Positions 25,790 through 35,462 of a stretch of DNA of 64,000 bases are shown in pieces (position 1 is the stretch's first letter; every line of letters begins with the position of its first letter). Both the position numbers and the translations under genes were made by a program. The notes under the pieces were generated by a model. The model saw only the letters and a list, made by a program, of their open reading frames with translations, was not told the DNA's origin and searched no databases. The stretch comes from JBDGYW01 sp964518955 (lineage in GTDB: Bacteria > Gemmatimonadota > Gemmatimonadetes > Gemmatimonadales > GWC2-71-9): contig CAZFHS010000022.1 in the NCBI GenBank assembly GCA_964518955.1, positions 1-64,000 of the forward strand. The letters are read 5' to 3'.

Positions 25790-27931
25790 ATGAGGAAAAC
25801 ACTGCTTACGGCACTCGTCACGCTGACGTTGACGGTGGGCGCGGAGCACGTCCAGGCACAAAGCGGCCACGACCTGTTTCAGCAGGCACTTGTGATGGAA
25901 CGCGCGAACGGTGAGTTGAGGGACGCCATCGCGCTGTACGAAAGAATTGTGGAGGAGTTTGCGGACGAACGTGAGCTGGTGGCGATGGCACTGGTGCAGA
26001 TGGGGGGGTGTTATGAGAAGTTGGGGACCGAGGGAGCGCGCGAGGCGTACGGCCGAGTTGTGAGCGAGTTCGCCGACCAGGCCGAGTCTGCTGAGACTGC
26101 CCGGACGAGGCTGGCTCTCCTGCGAGGGCAAGCATCGGTCACACTCGTATCGTCCGTGGTGGAACGCCACATATGGGGCGGCCCCTACGCGAAAGGCCCT
26201 GACGGGGGCCCAGACGCATCGGGCGGGCCCTCCCCGGATGGCCGACACCTCGCGTATGTGGATTGGAGATCCGGCGATGTCGCCCTTCGCGATCTCGTCA
26301 CGGGTGAATCTCGCCGCCTCACGAACGACGGCGATATCGATCAGGGGGGCTATGCCTTTGCGGCCGAATTTTCAGCAGACGGCCGTTACGTCGCTTACGC
26401 TCGGGTCAACACTGCTGAGCAGGGCAGTGCCGAGGTGAGCAACGTCGAATTGCGCGTCATTGGTCTGGACGGCACACCGCCACGGGTAGTTTTCAGCGAC
26501 TCTACTTGGGACAGGGATTTTGCCTGGTCCTGAGACAGCAAACACATCGCTACCTCCCGGGAAAGCGCCGGCGGCGGTCTCGACCTCTTCACGCTGTCGG
26601 TGGATGACGGCTCGATGACGATGTTGATGCGCTTCGATGAGTCGTTCAGCCCGGGCATCTGTTTCTCCCCGGACGATCGTTACGTGGTCCTTGAAGTCCC
26701 GGTGGGTGGAGACCTCAGCAGCCGCGACATTTGGATGGTGGCGGCCGACGGCAACGCCGCTGCGGTTCCGCTTTTGGAACACCCGGCCGACGACCGGCCT
26801 GTCGGGTGGGTCCCCGGCACGCAGGAACTGCTCTTCGTCAGCGACCGATCAGGAACGAGGGACTTGTGGGCGGCAGAGGTGTTTGGAAGGGAGGTCAGAG
26901 GCGAGCCGCGTCCCGTCCACCGTGACGTAGGAGATTTCTGGCCCTTGGGTTTGTCGCGCGACGGGACCTTGTTCCACGCCGTCTATACCCTGCATCACCA
27001 CACTTACGTTGCGCCATTTGAGATCGAGACGGGGGAGATCGATCTGGTGGCGGCGATCCCCGTCCTCGGAAATAACATCTCCCCGAGTTGGTCGCCGAAC
27101 GGGGACTATCTGGCCCTGGAACGCATATACGACGTGGAAATGCCTCCTTGGCGTAGGGAATTTCTCGTCGTCTCCAACCTCCAAACCGGAGAGGAACGCC
27201 GATTCGCGCCGGAAATCGATGTCGGATTTGTCCGCCTGCCATGGTCACCGGACGGACGCTCCATCCTGTTCGAAGGGATGGAATGGAAGACCTCGGAAAG
27301 GCTGACCCTCTACCGTGCGGACGTGGCCAGTGGCGAGATCACGACCCTGTTGGAGCTCCCGGGGATCGTGCGTTGGGGGGCGTTCGGAGCGGGTGCAATA
27401 TGGACGGCGGACGGCGGAGGCATCGTCTACGCATACCGGGGCCGCCTGGCCCTCCGAGAGCTGGCATCGGGCCAGGAGACGGAGTTGTATCAGGACGAAA
27501 AGCTCGCGAGTCGACTCCTGGCCCTTTCTCCAGACGGTGAGTGGGTGGCCTTCGGGGTTGGCACTACCGAACTCCACGAAGAGGGTCGTTCCATCATCAG
27601 TGATTCAGGCCGGTTCCTCATGGTGAATATCGAAAGCGGGGAGGTGCGGGAGTTGACCACCGCCAACTGGTCAGGTCAAGTCGGAGCCATTGAATGGACT
27701 CCGAATGGCGAGCACCTAGTCTTCTGGGTGACGGGGGGCGGGGAAGGGGCCAGCTTCTTTCGCGTACACCGATCAGGAGGCAGTGCACAAGAGTTGTGGG
27801 CCACTGGCGAGGCTATCAATCTTCTCGCCGTTCATCCCCGCGGCGACAGGATCGCGTATACGGTCCGTGAGAACGAAATGGACATCTGGGTGATTGAGAA
27901 CATCAAGGAGGTGCTGAAGCGTCAGAACTGA
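25790..27931 (+). pseudogene. TPR + PD40 beta-propeller protein, module A, with one in-frame TGA
   Basis: The full frame is 713 codons, nearly equal to the intact module B paralogue (712). A single TGA at 26531-26533 interrupts it; the frame is the same on both sides and the residues either side (FAWS, then DSKHIATSRESAGG) continue the propeller repeat. A CGA to TGA change would explain it. Start ATG 25790 (CAGGAGG upstream), signal peptide MRKTLLTALVTLTLTVGAEHVQAQ, TPR-like helices about 25-105 (YERIVEEFADERELV), then repeated WSPDG/FSPDDRYV propeller blades ending DIWVIEN. It may be a recent nonsense mutation, read-through, or a sequence error; an internal ATG at 26600 could restart the rest without an export signal. 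Confidence 0.85.
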
Positions 27932-27933
27932 GT

Positions 27934-27953
27934 CGCGGGCCAACATGCCCGCG
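27934..27953 (+). terminator. Hairpin after the module A PD40 gene
   Basis: CGCGGGC / GCCCGCG, 7-bp perfect stem with a 6-base loop, 2 bp after the stop. There is no T-tract, so termination by it is uncertain. Confidence 0.45.
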
Positions 27954-28028
27954 CTCGGCGGCGTTGGGAGAGTAGTACGCCAACCTTGCGCCCAACTGGC
28001 CTTGATCGACGTTACGGAGTGGCCTAAC

Positions 28029-29180
28029 TCAACCAGCGAGAACCGATCCGCCCTCTGCCAACACCGACAATGGAACCGCCTCGACGTTCACGGACAACGG
28101 GAACCTCTTCACTCCGGGATAGACGACGGCCACCCGTTTCAATCCCAGGTCATCCAGAGCAATTCCGATCGAACGCGTGAGGCGCGGGGTATCGGTGCGC
28201 TTGCACTCGATCCCCACAAGCTCCTCCCCGCGCCGTAGCACCAGATCGACCTCGGCGCGCTGATGGGTTGCCCAGAAAAAGGCCTCGTCGTGGGGCTCGG
28301 AACCCAGCACCTGTTCCACGGCGAAGCCCTCCCAAGAGGCTCCGATCTTTGGGTGCGTCAACAACGCCTTTAGGGAAGCCACTCCCAACAGTTGGTGGAG
28401 CAATCCCGTATCGCGAACATAGACTTTGGGAGACTTTACCTGTCGCTTGCGGAGGTTTGCGTGAAACGGCAATAGCTGACGGATCATCAAACCGTCGGTC
28501 AACAGGTCCAGGTGACGACGCGCCGTGGATTCACTAACCCCGAGGGCTCGCGCCGCTTCCGCTGCGTTCCAGGTCTGGCCGTGATAGTGAGCCACTACGG
28601 CCCAGAATCGAAACAACGCGGCTGCCGGCACCCGTACCCCCCACTGGGGGAAATCCCGCTCTAGCAATGTCTGAATGAAGCTCTTGCGCCAGGCCAGGCT
28701 TTCGGCCTCGGTTGCGGCCAGATAGGACAGGGGAAGGCCACCCCGCAACCAGAGGAGTTGCTCCGCCTCGATTCCCAATTCCCGCAGCGAGAACCCGCTA
28801 ATGGTCAGCCGCTCCACGCGTCCAGCCAGGCTCTCCGACGTTTGCCGCAGGAGATCCCCGGATGCACTGCCCAGGATCAAAAACCGTGCTGGCAAGCCTT
28901 CCCGGTCGGCCAGCACCCTCAACACGGGGAAAAGGTCGGGCCGGCGCTGGACTTCATCGATCACGACCAGGCCCCGCAACGGGCCCAGCGCCGTCATGGG
29001 CTCGTCGAGCCGAGCTAGACTGGCGGGGTCCTCCAGATCGAAGTAGTTGATGGAATCCGGGTCGATGAGCTCACGCGCAAGGGTCGTCTTGCCGCACTGC
29101 CGTGGACCGGTTAGCACGACCACCCTTGAGCGGGCGAGGGCGCGATTCAAGGCTCGGAGTAGGTGTGCTCTGCGAATCAT
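28029..29180 (-). CDS. AAA ATPase with DUF4143 C-terminal domain (copy 1)
   Basis: 383 residues. Walker A GPRQCGKT (about 25-32), Walker B LVVIDEVQRRPD, sensor FLILGSASG. The C-terminal half has a wHTH-like part (GVSESTARRHLDLLTDGLMI) and DUF4143, ending with EVDLVLRRGEELVGIECK, which has the spacing of a PD-(D/E)xK nuclease-like core. Function of this widespread family is not settled; defence or toxin-like roles have been considered. It sits alone, convergent to module A. There is no Shine-Dalgarno sequence before the ATG, and a perfect dyad lies 11 bp upstream. A second member is at 49448-50644. Confidence 0.9.
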   Translation of the reverse strand: MIRRAHLLRALNRALARSRVVVLTGPRQCGKTTLARELIDPDSINYFDLEDPASLARLDEPMTALGPLRGLVVIDEVQRRPDLFPVLRVLADREGLPARFLILGSASGDLLRQTSESLAGRVERLTISGFSLRELGIEAEQLLWLRGGLPLSYLAATEAESLAWRKSFIQTLLERDFPQWGVRVPAAALFRFWAVVAHYHGQTWNAAEAARALGVSESTARRHLDLLTDGLMIRQLLPFHANLRKRQVKSPKVYVRDTGLLHQLLGVASLKALLTHPKIGASWEGFAVEQVLGSEPHDEAFFWATHQRAEVDLVLRRGEELVGIECKRTDTPRLTRSIGIALDDLGLKRVAVVYPGVKRFPLSVNVEAVPLSVLAEGGSVLAG

Positions 29181-29191
29181 GAGTTGAATTT

Positions 29192-29230
29192 ACCATGAAA
29201 ATCCCGCACCACAAGCGCGATTTTCATGGT
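29192..29230. promoter_or_regulatory. Perfect 12-bp dyad upstream of AAA/DUF4143 copy 1
   Basis: ACCATGAAAATC (29192-29203) and GATTTTCATGGT (29219-29230), perfect arms with a 15-bp spacer, 11 bp from the start codon. It is probably an operator or target of the ATPase itself, because copy 2 also has a perfect dyad of different sequence at its start. Confidence 0.6.
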
Positions 29231-29485
29231 TTCTCCGCGTCGGCGCTGACTCGAACTGGGACCAACACATCTCTCAGGCCGAGGAGATCTTAACCTCGGT
29301 TTTTTCCCTGCACGCCGCTGAGTTTCGTCAGGCGCACTACCATTTGGCCACTATTTACGCAACCATTTGGCGAGCCTGGATCTAGATGCGTTGCTCAAAC
29401 CTAGGCAAGGAGCTAGCGCTCCGTCTTTGCAACTGGTTTCCGCCAAGGTCACCTTGATTGCACAACGTTCTCGCTCATCCCCCGA
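29231..29485. other. Leader region between AAA copy 1 and module B
   Basis: No credible gene. It contains the terminator-like hairpin at 29279-29306 and a 10-bp direct repeat ACCATTTGGC at about 29340 and 29363. The rest shows nothing recognisable. Confidence 0.5.
29279..29306 (+). terminator. Rho-independent terminator-like hairpin
   Basis: CCGAGG, 9-base loop, CCTCGG, then TTTTTT. It reads rightwards, about 250 bp before the module B kinase, with no plus-strand gene immediately before it; it may insulate module B or end a short transcript. Confidence 0.6.
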
Positions 29486-29527
29486 TGACAACTCCGTGAC
29501 ATCACGAAAGCCGGTCGCGTTTACATT
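29486..29527 (+). promoter_or_regulatory. PhoB-like direct repeats and -10 element of module B
   Basis: TGACA at 29486 and 29497 (11 bp apart), then 20 bp, then TACATT (29522-29527). Same geometry as module A at 22937-22978. Confidence 0.6.
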
Positions 29528-29559
29528 TGGAGAGACTCCTTTCGCGGCGGGCTTGGGTC

Positions 29560-31530
29560 ATGGCTTCTCAGTCTCACCGGCGACAAGTTTTGCTATTCTT
29601 CGCGGCGGTTCTTCTACCGTGTCTTGCACTGATCATCCTTGGCCTGCGCCTACTCGTTCAGGAACGAGAGCTCGGTGTGGCGCGCGCAGACGAGGAACGG
29701 CGCCGCGTGACCAGGCAGCTCCGGCAGGATCTCTCGTCGCAACTCGAACGGATCGCTCTGCGACAAGCCACGGCACTCGCGGACCAGCCGGAGCTACTTC
29801 AGACCTGGACGTACGACGATTCCGTCGTCGCTTTGGTGGCGCGCTTTTCTGAGGGGCAGCTCTTTCTACCTTGGGAACGAGATGATTCGTCGAGTGAGTC
29901 TCGTACCTTTCTCGACCAGGGCGAATTCGGCGTGCGCGTCCGAGAGGGAGAACGAGCCGAGTTCACATCAGATAATCCGACGAGGGCCATCAGCTCTTAC
30001 AGGCAAGCCCTGGAGTTAGCCCGCCTTCCGGTCCAGGCGGTGTACGCTAGCCACCTCCATGCTCGGGTGTTGAACAAAGCCGGCAGGCAGGAGGAAGCGA
30101 AAGCGGAGTACCTGCGGGTTGTGGCTGCTCCACCCGAGCTGATCGATGAAAACGGAATTCCCATTGCCTTGTACGCAGCCCGGCAACTCCTCGAAGCCGC
30201 TACTATCGAACCCCCGGTATTGGAGGCGCTGCGGTTCAGTCTTTCATCGGAACGCTGGCTCCCGCCCGCCGCCCTGTACCTACTCCGCGATCTGGTAGGC
30301 CGGCTTTCGGAGAGGGCGTCCGATTCCCGGATTTCGGATGATGCGCAAGGCCTGGTCGATGAGCTGTCCGATAAACTGACCAGCACAGAGCAGGCCTTGA
30401 CGCTCAAAGCCGATTTCCCCTCCCTCGGCCTCAGAGCTCCGGATGCCACGCCCGCCCACCGGGAAAACAGATGGATTCCCCACGGGACACCGACTTGGCT
30501 CGTCGGCGTCGTGTCCGTCGGCGCCAGAGAAAATGGCGTGGTCGTGGCCGTCCGCGCCGCGCCTGTCCTGGCATCGCTGGGTGCGGGCACCTACGGTGCC
30601 ATCGGCGTCGTGGGCAAGGCAACACTGACAACGGCGACCGCCTCGGACGGAGAGCCCCTCGGGCCCGATTTCCCTGGCATGTTCGTTCGTTTCAGTGCGG
30701 CCAACGTTGGGTCCGCCGGCAGGGCAGGAAATGTCCGGTGGTGGTTCTACTCAGCCGGCCTCCTTCTCGTCGTTGGCGTTACCCTGTTCGGTGCGTACCT
30801 CCTGTGGCGCGACGTTCAGCGCGAGATGCAGTTGGCGGAAACCAGATCCCGCTTCGTTTCGGCCGTCTCTCATGAACTCAAGACTCCTCTCACGGCCATC
30901 CGCATGTTTGCAGAGACGCTGTATGAGGATGATCCACCGGATTCGGGCATGCACCGAGAATACCTCGAGACCATCGTCAATGAAACCGAGCGCCTCACCA
31001 GATTGTTGAACAACGTGCTTGACTTCTCGAAGATCGAGCGTGGCCAAAAGGCCTACACGCGCGAGCCCCACTCCCTCGAAGAGATTGTTCGTTTCACTGC
31101 CGGGGCCATGCAGTATCCACTGGAGCAAAAACGATTCGCACTTCGGCTGGAGATCGAGGAGAATTCGCCGTTCGCTCGGGTGGACCGGGACGCAATCGAG
31201 CAGGCTCTACTGAACTTGCTGACCAATGCGATGAAGTACTCGGGGAAGAACCGGGATATCGAGTTACGGCTTCGGTCCGAGAATGGTGAGGCTGTAATCG
31301 AGGTGTCGGACCGTGGCGTCGGAATGGAGCCGGCCGAGTTGACCCGGATCTTCGAGCGCTTCTACAGGGTGTCGAGCCCGGAGAACGAGCGCATATCGGG
31401 GACGGGGCTCGGTCTCACCCTGGTCCAGCACATTGCCGAGGCTCACGATGGGCGCGTCGCTGTGCAGAGCGTACCGGGTGAGGGAAGCACTTTCTCCCTG
31501 TTCCTCCCCCTTGATGGAGCCACGGCATGA
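29560..31530 (+). CDS. Sensor histidine kinase, module B (PhoR-like, TPR-like periplasmic sensor)
   Basis: 656 residues from ATG 29560, picked because MASQSHRRQVLLF aligns with the module A start MASFAHRRQVFLF. TM1 about 9-31, extracytoplasmic part with helical repeats (ISSYRQALELARLP, HARVLNKAGRQEEAKAEY), TM2 about 396-415, His438 in AVSHELKTPLTAIRMF, ATPase motifs DRGVGMEPAELTRIF and GTGLGLTLVQHI. There is no HAMP. It overlaps the regulator by ATGA. The TPR-like sensor and the TPR-like N-terminus of the module's PD40 protein suggest that the two may contact each other in the periplasm. Confidence 0.93.
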   Translation: MASQSHRRQVLLFFAAVLLPCLALIILGLRLLVQERELGVARADEERRRVTRQLRQDLSSQLERIALRQATALADQPELLQTWTYDDSVVALVARFSEGQLFLPWERDDSSSESRTFLDQGEFGVRVREGERAEFTSDNPTRAISSYRQALELARLPVQAVYASHLHARVLNKAGRQEEAKAEYLRVVAAPPELIDENGIPIALYAARQLLEAATIEPPVLEALRFSLSSERWLPPAALYLLRDLVGRLSERASDSRISDDAQGLVDELSDKLTSTEQALTLKADFPSLGLRAPDATPAHRENRWIPHGTPTWLVGVVSVGARENGVVVAVRAAPVLASLGAGTYGAIGVVGKATLTTATASDGEPLGPDFPGMFVRFSAANVGSAGRAGNVRWWFYSAGLLLVVGVTLFGAYLLWRDVQREMQLAETRSRFVSAVSHELKTPLTAIRMFAETLYEDDPPDSGMHREYLETIVNETERLTRLLNNVLDFSKIERGQKAYTREPHSLEEIVRFTAGAMQYPLEQKRFALRLEIEENSPFARVDRDAIEQALLNLLTNAMKYSGKNRDIELRLRSENGEAVIEVSDRGVGMEPAELTRIFERFYRVSSPENERISGTGLGLTLVQHIAEAHDGRVAVQSVPGEGSTFSLFLPLDGATA

Positions 31531-32207
31531 GTCGCATCCTCGTGATCGAAGACGACGTCGCGATCCTCAGGGGGCTCAAGGACAATCTCGTCAGAGAATC
31601 GTACGAGGTGCTCACGGCCGAAGACGGTGAAGAAGGGTACCGCCTGGCCCGGGAAGCGAACCCAGATCTGATCCTGCTGGACCTCATGTTGCCCACTCTC
31701 AGCGGCTACGAGATCTGCCGCAAGCTCCGTGACGATGGCAACTCCGTTCTGATTCTCATGCTCACCGCCAGGGGAGAGGAGGCCGACCGCGTCCTGGGCC
31801 TCGACCTGGGGGCTGACGACTACGTCACCAAGCCGTTCTCGATCCGAGAGCTCAAGGCCCGTATCAGAGCCCTGCTGCGACGGACCGATCCGCCACCCGC
31901 TCCTCCGGGCACTCTGAGCTTTGGCGACGTGCTGGTGGACTTCCTTCAATACGACGCTCGAAAGGCAGGGAACCCAGTGGAGATGACCCCCAAGGAGTTC
32001 GGTGTGCTTCGCTACTTGGCCGCGCGCGCCGGGGAGGTGGTGAGCCGCTATGAGCTGCTGGAAAAGGTCTGGGGCTACGGCAAGTTCCCCACGACGCGAA
32101 CGGTGGACAATCACCTCGCGGCTCTTCGCGCCAAGCTAGAGGACGAGCCGGCAGAACCTCGGTACCTCCAGACGGTTCACCGGGTCGGTTACAAGTTCGT
32201 GCCGTGA
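31527..32207 (+). CDS. PhoB/OmpR-family response regulator, module B
   Basis: 226 residues, same length as the module A regulator. Receiver: VIEDD, Asp52 in LLDLMLP, MLTARGEEADR, YVTKPF. Winged helix: MTPKEFGVLRYLAARAGEVV and KVWGYGKFPTTRTVDNHLAALR. ATGA overlap with the kinase. The nearby TGACA direct repeats before the kinase and before the PD40 gene are its likely targets. Confidence 0.94.
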   Translation: MSRILVIEDDVAILRGLKDNLVRESYEVLTAEDGEEGYRLAREANPDLILLDLMLPTLSGYEICRKLRDDGNSVLILMLTARGEEADRVLGLDLGADDYVTKPFSIRELKARIRALLRRTDPPPAPPGTLSFGDVLVDFLQYDARKAGNPVEMTPKEFGVLRYLAARAGEVVSRYELLEKVWGYGKFPTTRTVDNHLAALRAKLEDEPAEPRYLQTVHRVGYKFVP

Positions 32208-32212
32208 GGTTT

Positions 32213-32228
32213 TGACATGTCCGTGACA
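32213..32228 (+). promoter_or_regulatory. PhoB-like direct repeat upstream of module B PD40 gene
   Basis: TGACA at 32213 and 32224, 11 bp apart, just after the regulator stop. About 20 bp further a weak -10 (ACGATT) could lie at 32249. This would put the PD40 gene under its own regulator. Confidence 0.5.
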
Positions 32229-32356
32229 ACTCGACGACCTCTCGGCGGACGATTTCGTACGGATCTCGTGCTGCTGACCGTATTAGCCGTGACACAAAGA
32301 GTTACCAGCAATCTCATCTTTCCCGGGAAGGCGGAACCGCAAACCGGGGGACGATC

Positions 32357-34495
32357 ATGAATACGCTGAGGATCAATACTGTTTGGATCGCGCTGTCGGT
32401 GTTCACGGGCGCACCAGCGCTGGCGCAAACGGGACACGACCTGTTCCAACAGGCCCTGGTGATGGAGCAGGCGGAAGGAAACCTCCAGGAGGCGATCCAG
32501 ATGTACGAGCAGATCGCGGAGGAGTTCTCGTCTGATCGCGAATTGGTAGCCAGGGCGCTGGTGCAGATGGGTGGGTGTTATGAGAAGCTGGGAAGCGAAG
32601 GTGCGCGCGACGCGTACGGCCGGGTCGTACGCGAGTTTTCCGATCAGGAAAACGTCGCTGCGCAAGCTCGGACTCGGCTGGCTGCACTGAATCGGGCTAG
32701 CCGCGCAGCCGAGGCACCGAGCATCACGACGCGGCTCGTATCACGCGAGAGGAATGCGGACTGGTACTCGATCACACCCGATGGCAGGCACGCTGTGATT
32801 ATGACACAAGAAACGGGCGACCTCGCACTGCGTGACATCACAACCGGGGAGATCCGTTACCTCACCGACGAAGCATCGTGGGAGGCGCCGTCGGTGTATT
32901 TGTGGCCTGCGACGGTCTCGCCCGTCGGCGGGCAAGTGGCGTATGGCTCGTGGGTACAGGATCGGCCGGGGATCATACGTGTGGTCGATACGGGAGGCAC
33001 GAATTCCAGGGTGCTTTTTGCGGATCAAGCATGTGGGGTCTGGCCGTTCGATTGGTCGTCTGATGGACGGAGTCTGCTCGCGGGCCGAGACTGCGACTGG
33101 GAGGCGAACGAGAGCGAGAGTTTCCATCTCGTGCATATTTCCGTTCCGGACAGCACAGCTCGTTTACTCAAGGACTTCGGCCGGGGCGCATTCGGAGGCT
33201 CAGTGGCCTTCTCCCCGGATGATCGGTACGTTGTGTACGATGTACCCGTCGAAGCCGACAGCGGCATGCGGGATGTGTGGGCGTTGAGTGTGGATGGGAG
33301 CTTTGACGTACCCATAGTTCGAAACCCCGCGAACGACCGACTGCTGGGATGGGTCCCGGGCACCGACGAAGTGGCGTTCCTGAGCGATCGCGATGGCACC
33401 TGGGATGTTTGGGCGGTGACGGTTGTGAGTGGCCGATCTCAGGGCTCGCCTCGGCTCTTGCACCGCAACATCGGAGAGGTACAATCGATCGACTTTACGC
33501 CGGACGGCGGCTTATTCTACCAGGCGTACACCAGGTGGTTTTCCGTCAGTGTGGTGCCGTTCGACGCGGTCAGCGGAAACATGGACATGCGATCGTCTGT
33601 GGCGGTCCGGGGCTCGAATATGAATGTCGCGTGGTCTCCGGACGGCCGGTACCTCGCTTCCGTTGGAGAGCAGCACGGCCCGGGGGGGCCGGGTTTTGAC
33701 TACAGGAGGCCGCTCTGTATCAACGACTTGACGACTGGGGAGCGGCATGAGCTAGGCCGTCTCAAGCAGGTCCGCCGTCCGAACTGGTCCCCCGATGGGC
33801 GATCCATTTTGATCAACGCTCAGGACGAAGCCCGTGAGGACGAAGCGGACCGAGGGGGCCTCTTCGTGGTCGACGCTGAGACCGGTGAGGTCGATCATGT
33901 GATGGATGTACCGGATGGTTCCGTTTGGTTTCGCGGGTTCGGGGCCGAGTGGCTGGCTGATGGTGCGTCATTTGTTTACGCGGCGTTCGGTGAGGACGCG
34001 ACGGAGGGCCGCCTGGTGTGGCGGGAACTTGCGACCGGCACGGAACGGGAGCTTTTGCGCGATTCTAAACTGTACTACAGAATCCTCGACCTCCACCCGG
34101 ACGGCATCCACCTGCTGTTTGGACTGAGAGAAAGGACAGATGGGATTTCTACGGACCAGGGTTGGGGCCGCTTGATGGTTTTGGACCTGGAGACGGGAGA
34201 CCGACGAGAGCTGCATCGCATACAGAATGCCGGCAGGGTGACGAGCGCGGAATGGGCTCCGGATGGCGGCCACGTTTTTTATTCAGCAGGGGAATACAAC
34301 CAGGGAACCGACATGTGGCGGGTTGCCTCAGGCGGAGGAGAGCCCGAGAAGCTCTACACGTTTCCGGAAGATCGTCTCGCCGGATCGTTCACCGTCAGCC
34401 CTGACGGTCGGCAGATTGCTCTCGTAGAGTACATACAGGAGTTAGAGATTCGGGTGATGGAAAACCTCAGGGAGGTTCGTCGGCGGGAGAACTAG
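32357..34495 (+). CDS. Exported TPR + PD40 beta-propeller protein, module B
   Basis: 712 residues. Signal peptide (VWIALSVFTGAPALAQ), then TPR-like helices about 20-105 (LQEAIQMYEQIAEEF, LVQMGGCYEKLG, AYGRVVREF), then PD40/TolB-type blades (FSPDDRYVVYD, WSPDGRYLASVG, WSPDGRSILIN, WAPDGGHVFY) to a last strand EIRVMENLREV. Intact counterpart of the interrupted module A gene. Its role as ligand binder, target or signal presenter for the kinase is inferred only from constant pairing in the array. A GGGGG site precedes the ATG. Confidence 0.9.
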   Translation: MNTLRINTVWIALSVFTGAPALAQTGHDLFQQALVMEQAEGNLQEAIQMYEQIAEEFSSDRELVARALVQMGGCYEKLGSEGARDAYGRVVREFSDQENVAAQARTRLAALNRASRAAEAPSITTRLVSRERNADWYSITPDGRHAVIMTQETGDLALRDITTGEIRYLTDEASWEAPSVYLWPATVSPVGGQVAYGSWVQDRPGIIRVVDTGGTNSRVLFADQACGVWPFDWSSDGRSLLAGRDCDWEANESESFHLVHISVPDSTARLLKDFGRGAFGGSVAFSPDDRYVVYDVPVEADSGMRDVWALSVDGSFDVPIVRNPANDRLLGWVPGTDEVAFLSDRDGTWDVWAVTVVSGRSQGSPRLLHRNIGEVQSIDFTPDGGLFYQAYTRWFSVSVVPFDAVSGNMDMRSSVAVRGSNMNVAWSPDGRYLASVGEQHGPGGPGFDYRRPLCINDLTTGERHELGRLKQVRRPNWSPDGRSILINAQDEAREDEADRGGLFVVDAETGEVDHVMDVPDGSVWFRGFGAEWLADGASFVYAAFGEDATEGRLVWRELATGTERELLRDSKLYYRILDLHPDGIHLLFGLRERTDGISTDQGWGRLMVLDLETGDRRELHRIQNAGRVTSAEWAPDGGHVFYSAGEYNQGTDMWRVASGGGEPEKLYTFPEDRLAGSFTVSPDGRQIALVEYIQELEIRVMENLREVRRREN

Positions 34496-34524
34496 TCGCG
34501 GCCTAACGATCCGCGCCCAATGTC

Positions 34525-35322
34525 TCACGTAACCTCAAACACCATCTGGACTCGCGGATCCCCGTATTGTGCGCCGCCGGTATACACCCTCAGGTTTGGC
34601 AAAATGTCGGCAGCTCCGCCTCCATGGGTGTGGCCACAGAAGACTCTCAAGTTGCAGTCCGGGTGTGCCTCCATCACCGACAGCAGCACGTCGCCCACGA
34701 CTTTGCTGGCGAAATAGGGCAGGAAGTCGTCAGCAGAGATCTTGCCCTCGTGCCAGCAGGCCTGCCGGAAAGGAGGGACGTGAGTCAGGAGCACGACCGA
34801 CCGGCTGTTGCCGAACGCTCTGGGTAATAGTTCCTCAAAATGTGAGGCGGCGTCGTTGGCCAGCGCCTGGAGCAATTCGAGTCGTTCGGGTTTCCCCAGC
34901 AGGAGAAACTCCTCGATTAAGAGAAAGTCATTGAGCACGACTCCGCTTCGCCAGTAATCACCGAGCCTGCCATCGGCCCAGGAATCGTGGCCAACCAGAG
35001 AAGTGTCTTCCCCGATAGGGATTTCCCCGGCCGAATTCAGCCAAACGAGGTGTTTGGACCGTCGCGTCAGTTCTGCAACTGAGTCACGGACCGTCTGTAT
35101 CGATCCTCTGTAGAAGTCGTGGTTTCCCAGCACGAAGTAGATCGGTTTCCGAATCCAATTCTCCAGCTCCTGCAGGTAAGGAACCACCGTGTCCGCTTCG
35201 GCCAGGTCGCCACCCAAGAGCACGATGTCCGGGTTGTGCGCCAACACGGATTCTGCGAATGAGAACCGCTGACGGTCTCCCACGAAGTTCAGATGTATGT
35301 CGGTCGCCCACGCACAGCGCAT
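34525..35322 (-). CDS. Calcineurin-like metallophosphoesterase (intact copy)
   Basis: 265 residues from ATG 35322 (GGAGG 10 bp upstream); the frame runs further upstream through a 21-bp tandem repeat but has no start signal there. Metallophosphoesterase motifs: ATDIH, GGDLAE, GNHD, LLTHVPP, GHTHGG. Soluble, no signal peptide. It faces the module B PD40 gene tail to tail. A paralogue, broken by a TAG, stands in the same place after module C, so a kinase-regulator-PD40-phosphoesterase block was probably duplicated. Substrate unknown. Confidence 0.9.
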   Translation of the reverse strand: MRCAWATDIHLNFVGDRQRFSFAESVLAHNPDIVLLGGDLAEADTVVPYLQELENWIRKPIYFVLGNHDFYRGSIQTVRDSVAELTRRSKHLVWLNSAGEIPIGEDTSLVGHDSWADGRLGDYWRSGVVLNDFLLIEEFLLLGKPERLELLQALANDAASHFEELLPRAFGNSRSVVLLTHVPPFRQACWHEGKISADDFLPYFASKVVGDVLLSVMEAHPDCNLRVFCGHTHGGGAADILPNLRVYTGGAQYGDPRVQMVFEVT

Positions 35323-35462
35323 TGGTGAGATGTCCTCCACACTCTCTTCCTGAGTGGCTTGCAGTGATGCGGTGGTGCCGCATGGAAGCGTCGGATCAAG
35401 ATGCGGTGTGGTGTGGGCAGGTGTCCAGGTGGGGAGGGTAGGTGGAAGTGCGCGCGCATTGG

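Noticed and set aside
26531..26533. Selenocysteine or pyrrolysine recoding of the TGA
   Set aside because: The paralogues have ordinary residues here, the position is a propeller turn, TGA is not the pyrrolysine codon, and no SECIS-like hairpin was seen just after it.
28029..29180. Transposase or integrase identity for the AAA/DUF4143 genes
   Set aside because: Walker motifs and DUF4143 are clear; there is no DDE or tyrosine recombinase motif and no target-site duplication was seen.
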